Shown one piece after another: positions 23,428 through 31,988 of a stretch of DNA of 64,000 nt (position 1 is its first letter; each line of letters opens with the position of its first letter). This DNA is from Acidobacteriota bacterium (GTDB lineage Bacteria; Acidobacteriota; Terriglobia; Terriglobales; Acidobacteriaceae). The notes under the pieces were generated by a model. The model saw only the letters and a list, made by a program, of their open reading frames with translations. It was not told the origin of the DNA and ran no database searches. Location of the stretch: contig JABCZI010000002.1 of NCBI GenBank assembly GCA_013289765.1, positions 434,001-498,000 on the forward strand. The letters are read 5' to 3'. The translations under genes and the position numbers were made by a program.

Positions 23428-26118
23428 ATGCCTGACGATCAAAATCCAGAACTTCCCCTGACTCCTCCGCCGCCTGGTGACAACGGCAGTCCCGGCGCGT
23501 TGCACATTCAGCCGGTCAACATTGAAGACGAGATGAAGAAGTCGTATCTCGACTATTCAATGTCGGTGATCATTGGCCGCGCGCTGCCTGATGTGCGCGA
23601 CGGACTGAAGCCGGTGCACCGCCGCATTCTCTACACCATGCAGCAGATGGGCTTGCAGCCGAATCGCGCGACGCGCAAGTGCGCCAGAATCGTCGGCGAT
23701 GTGATGGGCAAGTATCATCCTCATGGAAACCTTGCTGTGTACGACGCTCTGGTTCGGCTCGCGCAAACCTGGAGCTTGCGCTACCCGCTGATCTTCGGGC
23801 AAGGAAACTTTGGTTCGGTCGATGGCGATCCTCCAGCAGCGGATCGCTACACGGAAGCGAAGCTCGCTGCCGTCTCCACTGCTTTGCTGGAAGATCTCGA
23901 CAAAGACACCGTGGATTTCCGCCCTAACTACGATGGCAGCGAAGTCGAGCCTGATGTTCTTCCCGCGCGCATTCCGAACTTGCTGATCAATGGTTCGGAT
24001 GGCATTGCGGTCGGCATGGCGACAAAAATTCCGCCGCACAACTTAACGGAAATCGTGGACGCTACGATCACGCTGGTCAATAATCCGAACGCGCAGCTTG
24101 CGGAAATTTTGAAATTCGTTCAAGGGCCGGACTTTCCGACCGCGGGTATTATCCACGGACGCGCTGGAGTTTTCGAAGCCTACCGCACTGGACGCGGGCG
24201 CTTCATGATGCGCGCGAAAGCCGCCATCGAAAATTCCACCAAAGATCGCCAGGCCATTATTGTCACGGAAATTCCTTACCAGGTAAACAAGTCGGTACTC
24301 ATCAAACGCATTGCCCAGCTGGTCAACGATAAAGACATCGAAGATATTTCCGACGTGCGCGACGAAAGCGATCGCGACGGCATGCGCATTGTGATTGAAC
24401 TGAAGCGCGGAGCCGAGCCGCAGATCGTCCTGAACCAACTCTACAAGCACACCTCGATGCAGGAAGGTTTTTCGATGATCCTGCTCGCGGTGGTCAACGG
24501 GCAGCCGCGCGAAATGGGACTGATTCCGGCGATCAAGCATTTCATCAATCACCGCGTCGAAGTGGTGCGCCGCCGAACCGCGTTTCTGTTGCAGAAAGCC
24601 AAAGACCGCGAGCATATTCTTGAGGGATACCTCACGGCCCTCGATCACCTGGATAACGTGATCACGATCATCCGGGCCAGCTCGAACCGCGCTGACGCTC
24701 GCGAAAATTTGGTCGCCTACTTCGGCGGCAAGAAGATCGATATCAACACCACCGGCCGCGCTCCCAAGGTGAATGCGGAAAAGCCTTTCACCACCCGCCA
24801 GGCCGAAGCCATTCTCGAGTTGCAACTGCATCGCCTTACGAAGCTCTCGATCGACGAAATTTCGAACGAACTGAAAGAAGTTCGCGATCGCATCGAAGAT
24901 TACGAATCAATCCTGGCTTCTGAAAAGAAACTTCGTTCGGTCATCATCAAGGAACTCGAAGAGGTGAAAGAACTCTACGGGGACGAGCGGCGCACACGTA
25001 TCGAAGACGAAGCTGCGGAAATCGTTCTCGAAGATTTAATCGCAGATGAGCAGGTCGCGGTCACCTTTAGCCACTCCGGCTACATGAAGCGCACGCCAAT
25101 CTCCACGTACCGGATGCAGCGGCGCGGTGGAACCGGCCGTACCGGCATGAAGACGCGCGACGAGGATTTCGTCGAGCACTTGTTCATTGCGTCGACGCAT
25201 GCTTACATTCTGATCTTCACCAACAAAGGCCGGGTGTACTGGCTGAAGGTTTACGAAATTCCTGACGTCAGCGCCGCCGGACGGGGCAAGCACATCGGCA
25301 ATCTAATCGGATTGCAACCCGGCGAAACCGTGCGCACCATGCTGGCTGTGCGCAATCTCGAAGAAGAAAGCAAATATATTTTCTTCGCGACGCGCAACGG
25401 TCTGGTTAAGAAATCCGAACTGCGCGAGTTCATGCACGTTCGCTCGAATGGCATCAACGCCATCAACATCGAAGAAGGGGACGAACTTGTTGCCGCCCGC
25501 ATCACCAACGGCAACCAGATCGTTTTCATTGCTTCGCACGAAGGGATGGCGGTTCGTTTCGACGAGAATCATGTGCGTCCCATGGGCCGCGCTGCCTACG
25601 GAGTGAACGGGATCAACCTGGATGAAGGCGACTACGTGGTCGGCATGACCGTCACACCAAAGCCCGGTGCGGCTCCTGTCGGCGCACCCGCGCCTGCCGC
25701 GGCGAATGCCTCTGAAGCGGCAGTGACTGATGCCGCCATTGCCAGCGGCGAGGTCGTCGATCTTACGCAGAAAGGCAACCTGATTCTTTCCGTAACCGAA
25801 AACGGATACGGCAAGCGAACTCCCGCCGACGAATACCGGCTCACCAACCGCGCCGGCAAAGGCGTGATCAACGTGAAGACGACGGAGCGCGTGGGCAAAG
25901 TGGTCGCCATCGCTCTCGTGGACGAACACTCGCAAGTCATGCTGATCAGCCAATACGGCAAAATCATCCGCATGGATTCGAAAACTATCCGGGAGTCTGG
26001 CCGCAACGCGCAAGGGGTCCGGCTGCTGCACATGGAGCCGGGCGACCGCGTCGCGGCCGCCGTGGTATTGGCTCCGGATGAAGAACCAAACGGCAACGGA
26101 GGCGGACTGCTGCAATAG
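23428..26118 (+). CDS. gyrA: DNA gyrase subunit A with altered quinolone-determining region
   Basis: 896 residues. GyrA carries the DNA cleavage/religation activity of gyrase. The active-site Tyr is Y141 (DRYTEAKLAA), the GyrA box QRRGGTG follows near residue 560, and six C-terminal beta-pinwheel blades follow. The region equivalent to E. coli 81-87 reads G100-N-L-A-V-Y-D106, so Asp82 is Asn and Ser83 is Leu; the Asp87 equivalent is kept. An Ala/Pro-rich insert (about 744-770) splits the C-terminal domain. A short leader with Pro (1-25) precedes the usual start. gyrB is 26 kb away on the same strand. Confidence 0.97.
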   Translation: MPDDQNPELPLTPPPPGDNGSPGALHIQPVNIEDEMKKSYLDYSMSVIIGRALPDVRDGLKPVHRRILYTMQQMGLQPNRATRKCARIVGDVMGKYHPHGNLAVYDALVRLAQTWSLRYPLIFGQGNFGSVDGDPPAADRYTEAKLAAVSTALLEDLDKDTVDFRPNYDGSEVEPDVLPARIPNLLINGSDGIAVGMATKIPPHNLTEIVDATITLVNNPNAQLAEILKFVQGPDFPTAGIIHGRAGVFEAYRTGRGRFMMRAKAAIENSTKDRQAIIVTEIPYQVNKSVLIKRIAQLVNDKDIEDISDVRDESDRDGMRIVIELKRGAEPQIVLNQLYKHTSMQEGFSMILLAVVNGQPREMGLIPAIKHFINHRVEVVRRRTAFLLQKAKDREHILEGYLTALDHLDNVITIIRASSNRADARENLVAYFGGKKIDINTTGRAPKVNAEKPFTTRQAEAILELQLHRLTKLSIDEISNELKEVRDRIEDYESILASEKKLRSVIIKELEEVKELYGDERRTRIEDEAAEIVLEDLIADEQVAVTFSHSGYMKRTPISTYRMQRRGGTGRTGMKTRDEDFVEHLFIASTHAYILIFTNKGRVYWLKVYEIPDVSAAGRGKHIGNLIGLQPGETVRTMLAVRNLEEESKYIFFATRNGLVKKSELREFMHVRSNGINAINIEEGDELVAARITNGNQIVFIASHEGMAVRFDENHVRPMGRAAYGVNGINLDEGDYVVGMTVTPKPGAAPVGAPAPAAANASEAAVTDAAIASGEVVDLTQKGNLILSVTENGYGKRTPADEYRLTNRAGKGVINVKTTERVGKVVAIALVDEHSQVMLISQYGKIIRMDSKTIRESGRNAQGVRLLHMEPGDRVAAAVVLAPDEEPNGNGGGLLQ

Positions 26119-26172
26119 CGGCGGAGTTCGTTCACGCTGGATATGTTCGCTGAGGTGTGGCAAGCTGGTGAA

Positions 26173-26328
26173 ATGAAAAAACAAGGATCAGACCAGGCGT
26201 TTCATGATCGGCGCCATCAAGAGCGGAAGCGCGCCGAGGCGGAGCGGAAGCTTCCTAAGAAAAAAGTGGATGCCAACAAGGCAACAGCCAAGCAGGACGC
26301 TGAGTCCCAAGGAACTTCCGCCGAATAG
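26173..26328 (+). CDS. Small basic Lys/Arg/Glu-rich protein (51 residues)
   Basis: From the ATG at 26173 (an upstream ATG at 26143 would add ten residues). It starts MKKQGSDQAFHDRRHQERKR and continues highly charged and helical to the end, with no hydrophobic core. It could be a nucleic-acid-binding or disordered peptide. It sits between gyrA and a strong terminator, so it may be transcribed with gyrA. Coding status is uncertain because the composition is low in complexity. Confidence 0.4.
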   Translation: MKKQGSDQAFHDRRHQERKRAEAERKLPKKKVDANKATAKQDAESQGTSAE

Positions 26329-26401
26329 TCGCAGTCTGGCGGTGAATCTCTCCATCAATCGTCTGGGTCCCACGCGCTAACGCCGAACAAGATCAAAAAA
26401 G

Positions 26402-26432
26402 AAAAAAGGGCACCGTGAGCGGTGCCCTTTTT
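26402..26432. terminator. Intrinsic terminator, probably bidirectional
   Basis: GGGCACCGTGAGCGGTGCCC hairpin (8-bp stem, 26408-26427) flanked by A-run and T-run, so it could work for gyrA and for the convergent gene at 26454. Confidence 0.9.
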
Positions 26433-26453
26433 CACTTCGTACTTTCGTTGCAG

Positions 26454-27725
26454 CTACTGGCAGTTGAGGGGCTGAGGAGCTGAGAGCGAAGTGAGAACCG
26501 TCTCGTCCGGGTAGCTGTAGGGGCGGTCAATGGCGGTGGAGTTCGATTGGAACTCGAACCACGGCAACAAAGCCTCGGTCTGCGGGTGATAGGTGTAACC
26601 ACCGATGGTGACGGGGTAGGTAGCATTGGAGAAACCTTCGATGACGTCGCCGACTTCCATCAGGTCCTGGCACTGGCCGTTGATTAACCAGAAGGGAACG
26701 ATGTTGTGAATCCCGTCATAGCCGACGAAAGGATCGTTGAAGGTCTCGGCCACTTCGTGACTGTGGGCGGTAACATCTTCGAATCCGCCGCCGAACAAGC
26801 CGGGGCTGATCCAGCTGGAGTAGTTCATCACATAAAACCTGGGCTGGTTATTGTTCGTGGAATCGCCCGCTTCCAAGTCGAAAGAGTGATAGCCAAGAAC
26901 GCAGCACTGGTTGGGGTCATTGTTTTCGTACAGATAAGTGTTGGGGAACATGAAGGTGGAAATATCTTTGGTGGTGACGTCGCCGGCAACTTCCGCAGCT
27001 CCCATGACGGTGCTGTTATCGGGCGTTGACGGAGGGAACAACTGGGCGGTGAATGCGGGGTCGCTGGCCAGAACGAAAAGGCAGCAAGAGCCATCGTCGT
27101 TGAAAGCGAAAAAGAAATTGTCCGCGGTCAGGACCATGGTTCGAGTGGTCTTAACATTTCCGGCAAGCAGGGTGTGCCAGTCGGCACGGGCCTTATTGCC
27201 AAACTCAGCGCGTTGAATGGCGTCAGTGATTTGGGTGGGCGCCGGACTGCTGGTGTAATTGGACACGCCGAAAACCGGACCGTTCATAAAAAGCTGAATG
27301 AAGGGGTCAGGCAGCGAGATCAGGCGAACGGATTGGCCGAACTGATTGGTGGCATAGGCCGGGGTTCCGTCGTTATTGCGCATGTCGATAATGACCGGCA
27401 CAACCGGGGCGTTGATGGTAGTGGTTCCACCCTGCGCCGGCTTCTTGCCGACCATGCTGTACTCCCAAATGTGGTGAGCGCTGCCATCGAAATATACTCC
27501 GGGAGCTTCAAAGTGATCGGTGAAATTCAGCAGCGAATCGACACCCACGGGGAATCCATGCGGCGTGGGGATGTTGCCCTTGCCGTGGAGTCCGCCGGGC
27601 TTGTTGGCGTGGATCGATTTCTTACTGGTAAGGAAATTTTTGGGAAGTTCGTTTTTATTTTGTGCCGCAAAAGCTGAGAGGGTACACATCGCCAGGGATA
27701 GGATGCAAACTGCAAACTTTTTCAT
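26454..27725 (-). CDS. Secreted hypothetical protein with SHEVAETFNDP motif
   Basis: 423 residues, signal peptide 1-21 (VCILSLAMCTLSAFAA). The mature protein has a strand-rich start and the segment THHIWEY-like GSAHHIWEYSMVG. The motif AHSHEVAETFNDPFVGYD near 345 resembles the (S)HE-x-x-E-x-x-x-DP pattern of a group of secreted bacterial proteins suspected to be metal-binding or protease-like; no canonical HExxH is present. Cys pairs (SCCLF, QCCVL) may form disulphides. No known enzyme was assigned. It ends at the bidirectional terminator facing gyrA. Confidence 0.7.
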   Translation of the reverse strand: MKKFAVCILSLAMCTLSAFAAQNKNELPKNFLTSKKSIHANKPGGLHGKGNIPTPHGFPVGVDSLLNFTDHFEAPGVYFDGSAHHIWEYSMVGKKPAQGGTTTINAPVVPVIIDMRNNDGTPAYATNQFGQSVRLISLPDPFIQLFMNGPVFGVSNYTSSPAPTQITDAIQRAEFGNKARADWHTLLAGNVKTTRTMVLTADNFFFAFNDDGSCCLFVLASDPAFTAQLFPPSTPDNSTVMGAAEVAGDVTTKDISTFMFPNTYLYENNDPNQCCVLGYHSFDLEAGDSTNNNQPRFYVMNYSSWISPGLFGGGFEDVTAHSHEVAETFNDPFVGYDGIHNIVPFWLINGQCQDLMEVGDVIEGFSNATYPVTIGGYTYHPQTEALLPWFEFQSNSTAIDRPYSYPDETVLTSLSAPQPLNCQ

Positions 27726-28005
27726 AGCTTAGATTCTCCTGAGTATTTGGTAGCTGGGGGGAGCCGCTGAGACGGGCTGAAAGCAGGGAGGGGAAACCAG
27801 TCCGCAAGCAACGGGCCTAATTTTGTGCGTCCCAATCCTACAATGATTCAGGAGGAAGAGGCGAAATTCTTTTCGTATTTTTTTGTAAAGATCCGCGCAA
27901 AGAGTTGCCATTTTTCTGCAATTGGCTTGACAGGCGCGGGGTTTGAGCCGGAGTTGACAGGAGGTAGTGCGTTCTGTAGATTCTGTTTAAACTGAAAGTA
28001 CTGAT

Positions 28006-28530
28006 ATGGCGAATTTGACTGGCGTGCAGAAGCAGTACATTTTGCATTGGGGAGAAATGGGAACGCGCTGGGGGATCAACCGCACGGTGGCGCAGATCCA
28101 TGCGCTGTTGTATCTGTCACCGCGCGCATTGCCTGCGGAAGAGATTGCCCAGACGCTAAGCGTGGCCCGGTCGAATGTGAGCACGTCGATCCGCGAACTG
28201 GAGGGCTGGGGCATCGTGCGCGCCGTCCATGTGCTGGGGGACCGGCGTGAACATTACGAGTCGATGAAAGATGTGTGGGAGATGTTCCGGCTGGTGATTG
28301 AGCAAAGAAAGCGGAGAGAGATCGACCCCACGCGGGAGATGTTGCGCAAGAGTTTAGAAGAGCTAGATCCGCAGGAAGCAGGTGCGGAATTTACGCGAGA
28401 GCGGCTGGCGGCGATGGCTGGATTTTTCGAAGCAGTGACGGAGTTGCATGATCAGATGAAACGGCTGCCGACCGGTACCGTGAGGAAGTTGTTGCGGATG
28501 GGAACGAAAGTGCGCCGGAAGAAGAAATAA
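28006..28530 (+). CDS. GbsR/MarR-family transcriptional regulator
   Basis: 174 residues. A winged HTH of the GbsR type: WGINRTVAQIHALLYLSPRALPAEEIAQTLSVARSNVSTSIREL (residues 22-65) with the recognition helix ARSNVSTSIREL, followed by a wing (HVLGDRREHYESM) and C-terminal helices for dimerisation. GbsR members sense osmolytes or small lipophilic compounds and repress neighbouring operons. There is no clear partner: upstream is a 280-bp gap and downstream a convergent BNR-repeat gene. It may act on a distant target. Confidence 0.85.
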   Translation: MANLTGVQKQYILHWGEMGTRWGINRTVAQIHALLYLSPRALPAEEIAQTLSVARSNVSTSIRELEGWGIVRAVHVLGDRREHYESMKDVWEMFRLVIEQRKRREIDPTREMLRKSLEELDPQEAGAEFTRERLAAMAGFFEAVTELHDQMKRLPTGTVRKLLRMGTKVRRKKK

Positions 28531-28622
28531 TCCCTCTTGAAGAAAATATTCGGCCTGAAGTATGCATAGGTCCGGTCAATCGAATGCGTGAGCCAAAACA
28601 GCTGGGCACAAGACTCACATTC

Positions 28623-31600
28623 TTATTCGATCTTAGAGATCGTGAGCGGAGCGAAACCTGCTTCGCGCAATTTCTGATTTAACTCAGGCAACTTCGCCTG
28701 CTTGAATGTGGTCCACTGAGCGATTCCGCCTTTGACGCGAAGACTCGATTCTTTGTAGACAGCAATCGCCTGCGAAGGCACGGTGCGGTCTCCGCCTTCG
28801 ACCACGTGCAAGGCGGAGGCAAGACCGGTATAGGCATCTTGCAGCGCTTCAGGCTGTTGTTCCGCCGCCTGCTTATTGGTGAGAATTTTTGCGATTTCCG
28901 ATTGAGCTTCGGCGAGAGCAGACTTGAGAATTGTATTTTGCTCTGCAAGCTTTTGATCAACACCCGCAAGTTGTTTCTGCACCGAGGCGATCTCGGCGAT
29001 GGCACGGCGGGCTTCCGTGACTTCGGCGAAGATCTGTTGAGCAAGTTGCAACTGTTGCTGAAGGTCCGCGGGAGTCGCGGGCGAGCGGGGATCCATGATG
29101 ACTTTCAGGGATTGATTTTGCGTCCGCCCGTCGACGGTGAGGCGGACTTGATAGATTCCCGGCACAACCTTAGGGCCGGTGGGATTACGGTATTCAGATT
29201 CTTCATCGACCGAGGGTCCACCGGAGCTGCCCCAGTTCAGTGTCCAGAGAAAGCGATGCAGTCCGGGCGATGTGCGCAGCGATTCCGGCTTTTGGAACCA
29301 TCGCTCCGCGATTGGAAGGGAGGAATGCTTCTCTGCAGGTTTATTTTCGGGTTGCGCTGGCGAAGAGAATTGGCGTACGAGGTGATTTTGCGCGTCGAAA
29401 ATTTCGAGCGCGATGGTCCTGGCCGGAGACTTGAGGAAATAATCAATCACGGCGCCAGAGGGAGGATTTTCTGCGGTGGGTTCCTCGGGCGGAAGCGGGG
29501 TGCCCACGAAGGAATCGTTATCAATGCGAAATGCGGACGCAGGAGAGTAGAGCCAGAAGGCATTGGCCGCTTGGGCTTCGGAGGTTTGGCGCAGGGGAGT
29601 GATGTTGTCGAGAATCCAGAAGGAACGGCCGTGCGTGGCGACAATCAGATCGTCGCCATGAATCGCAAGGTCGCGGATGGAGGTCACGGGTAAATTGAGT
29701 TTCAAGGACTGCCAATGGCCGCCATCATCGAATGAAACGTAAACGCCGAGTTCGGTGCCGGCGAAGAGCAGAGATTTTTTCTCGGGATCTTCGCGAACAG
29801 CGCGCAGGAAAGAGTCAGGCGCAATTCCGTTCGTGATGAGATCCCAGCTAGCTCCGAAGTTACGCGTTCGATAGAGGTAAGGGGTGCGATCATCGAGGCG
29901 GCTGCGGTCCACGGCTGCGTAAGCAACAGCGGGATCGAAATGCGAAGCTTCGATGAGCGAGACCTTGCTCCAGGAGCTAAGGCCTTGTGGGGTTACGTCC
30001 TTCCAGTTTTTTCCGCCATCCCGAGTTATGTGAATTAGTCCTGTGTCAGTTCCCGCCCAGATGACGTCATGATTGAGAGCTGATGGCGCGATGGTGAAGA
30101 CGACGCCATAGCCCAGCTGCTTTGCATTTTCGACGGTGGGCGGTCCTTGAGGCTTATCGCCGGGCTGCTGCGTCGATCCGGTGAGGTCAGGGCTGATGGT
30201 CTGCCAATGCAGGCCGCCGTCCGCGGTCGTCATTACATATTGCGTTCCGAGATAGAGCAGCGAGGGATCAGTGGGAGAGAAAAGCAGGACCGGAGTCCAC
30301 GGATCCCTGTATTTGCGCTGATTGATTTCAGAACCGAATGCGAGAGCTGGCCACGGAGTAATGTCCTGACTGAGTCCGGTTCGTTTGTCGAAGCGGTCGA
30401 CGCTGCCGTAGGTTCCGCTCAGATAGATGATGTTCGGATCCTTGGGATCGGGGGCCATGTATCCGCTTTCGCTTCCGCCCGCAGGGAACCAATCGCGGGG
30501 AGTGATCTGGCCATGGTCGGTGCGGCTGGGAACGGCGGCACTGCCGCTGTCTTGCTGGGCACCGTATACGACATAAGGGAACTGGTTATCGGTGATGACG
30601 TGATAGAGCTGTGCCGTGGGCTGGTTATACCAGGAAGTCCAGGTGTGGCCGCGGTCGAGACTGAGTGTAGTGCCCTGATCGGTTCCGAGAACCATGCTGG
30701 CGGAATTTTTGGGATCGATCCAAAGCTGGTGATAATCGTCGCCACCGGGTGCGCCGCGAACAATCGAAATTGTTTTGCCTCCGTCTTCGGATCGATAGAG
30801 AGCCACATTCGGAATGTAGAGGACATCGGAATTGTTGGGGTCGATGGTGACGCCGTTGAAATACCAGGCGCGGCTGGTGAGACGCGGGTCTGCATTCGCG
30901 AGAACCCACGTATTGCCTCCGTCGTCGGAACGATAGAGGCCAGATTTCTTTGCTTGAATGAGAGCGTAGACGCGCTTGCCATCGGGAGCAACGTCGATGC
31001 CGACGCGTCCCCAATCGCCTTCGGGCAGACCGCTGCCGGTTAGGCGAGACCAGGTGTTGCCGGCATCCTGAGAGCGAAAGAGGCCAGCACCGGGTCCGTC
31101 GATGGGCGCGTAGGTGCTCCAGGGAGGACGGTGCGTGCTCCACGCGCCGGCAAATAAAATCTGCGGATGGCCGGAGGAGATGGCAATGTCTGAAATGCCG
31201 ACGTTGGGACCCTGGTCGAGCGACTTCGTCCAATGAGCGCCGCCGTCGACGGACTTGTAGACGCCACGTTGTTCGTTGGGACCAAAAGCGTGACCGAGGG
31301 CTCCGACGTAGACGACGTTCGGATTCTGGGGATCGATTACGATCCGGCTGATCTGGCGCGTGTCGTCGAGGCCTATGTGTGTCCAGGTAGAGCCGCTGTC
31401 AACGGACTTGTAGACTCCGTTGCCGGAAGACAGATCGGAACGAATATCGGACTCGCCAGTTCCGGCATAGATGATTTTGGAATCGGAGGGGGAGACGGCG
31501 ATTGCGCCGATTGATGCGACCGATTGGTCATCAAAAATCGGGAGCCACACCGTTCCGGCGTCGGTGGTCTTCCAGACTCCACCATTCACCGCGCCAAAAT

Positions 31601-31787
31601 AAAAAGTAGTGGAGTCGCCAGGGACGCCCGATACGGCAGCGACGCGTCCGCCACGGAATGGGCCGATCAGGCGCCATTTGAGGCCATTGACGAACTCCGA
31701 AGGGATAGACTGCGCGCTTGCTGAGGCGGCCAGCAAGAGAAGGCAGAGCGTGATGCTACTGCGACGGAGAGCCTTAAATTTGTGCAA
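28623..31787 (-). CDS. Large secreted VPS10/BNR-repeat protein (sortilin-like beta-propeller)
   Basis: 1054 residues, signal peptide 1-25 (SITLCLLLLAASASA). At least eight BNR-type repeats of the form S-x-D-x-G-x-T-W occur between about 60 and 700 (for example KTTDAGTVW, KSVDSGSTW, RSQDAGNTW, RSDDGGNTW, TTADGGLHW, TRDGGKNW), building one or two propellers like those of sortilin and sialidases. The Asp-box repeats do not by themselves imply glycosidase activity. The C-terminal 350 residues contain an Ig-like part and a long helical, Gln/Ala-rich region (about 890-1040). The role is unknown; it is a common exported class in Acidobacteria. Confidence 0.85.
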   Translation of the reverse strand: MHKFKALRRSSITLCLLLLAASASAQSIPSEFVNGLKWRLIGPFRGGRVAAVSGVPGDSTTFYFGAVNGGVWKTTDAGTVWLPIFDDQSVASIGAIAVSPSDSKIIYAGTGESDIRSDLSSGNGVYKSVDSGSTWTHIGLDDTRQISRIVIDPQNPNVVYVGALGHAFGPNEQRGVYKSVDGGAHWTKSLDQGPNVGISDIAISSGHPQILFAGAWSTHRPPWSTYAPIDGPGAGLFRSQDAGNTWSRLTGSGLPEGDWGRVGIDVAPDGKRVYALIQAKKSGLYRSDDGGNTWVLANADPRLTSRAWYFNGVTIDPNNSDVLYIPNVALYRSEDGGKTISIVRGAPGGDDYHQLWIDPKNSASMVLGTDQGTTLSLDRGHTWTSWYNQPTAQLYHVITDNQFPYVVYGAQQDSGSAAVPSRTDHGQITPRDWFPAGGSESGYMAPDPKDPNIIYLSGTYGSVDRFDKRTGLSQDITPWPALAFGSEINQRKYRDPWTPVLLFSPTDPSLLYLGTQYVMTTADGGLHWQTISPDLTGSTQQPGDKPQGPPTVENAKQLGYGVVFTIAPSALNHDVIWAGTDTGLIHITRDGGKNWKDVTPQGLSSWSKVSLIEASHFDPAVAYAAVDRSRLDDRTPYLYRTRNFGASWDLITNGIAPDSFLRAVREDPEKKSLLFAGTELGVYVSFDDGGHWQSLKLNLPVTSIRDLAIHGDDLIVATHGRSFWILDNITPLRQTSEAQAANAFWLYSPASAFRIDNDSFVGTPLPPEEPTAENPPSGAVIDYFLKSPARTIALEIFDAQNHLVRQFSSPAQPENKPAEKHSSLPIAERWFQKPESLRTSPGLHRFLWTLNWGSSGGPSVDEESEYRNPTGPKVVPGIYQVRLTVDGRTQNQSLKVIMDPRSPATPADLQQQLQLAQQIFAEVTEARRAIAEIASVQKQLAGVDQKLAEQNTILKSALAEAQSEIAKILTNKQAAEQQPEALQDAYTGLASALHVVEGGDRTVPSQAIAVYKESSLRVKGGIAQWTTFKQAKLPELNQKLREAGFAPLTISKIE

Positions 31788-31940
31788 GCGGAGATTCCTC
31801 GTTGGGATAGTCAGTCTACTTGATGAGGGTCATGTTGTTGAAGTGGCAGCAGGAACTTACCAGGCAGGCTTTGCGAAAGGACAAGTCAAAGGCTTTACCA
31901 CGGACGTCCGACGGCTCACAGGGAGGCTCACTTCGCTCTT

Positions 31941-31963
31941 GGGACAGCCGAGGCGGCTGTCCC
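31941..31963. repeat. Hairpin repeat GGACAGCC/GGCTGTCC, family B
   Basis: GGGACAGCC(GAGGC)GGCTGTCCC palindrome in the gap between the BNR gene and the OmpA gene. Related sequence occurs near 33776-33794, near 37531-37549 and, in frame, inside the gene at 49226. Confidence 0.65.
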
Positions 31964-31988
31964 TACGTGATCCCACATGGTCTTGTGA

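Noticed and set aside
25660..25780. Ala/Pro-rich segment of GyrA as a possible repeat insertion
   Set aside because: It shows no DNA similarity to the repeat families; linkers of this kind are normal in GyrA C-terminal domains.
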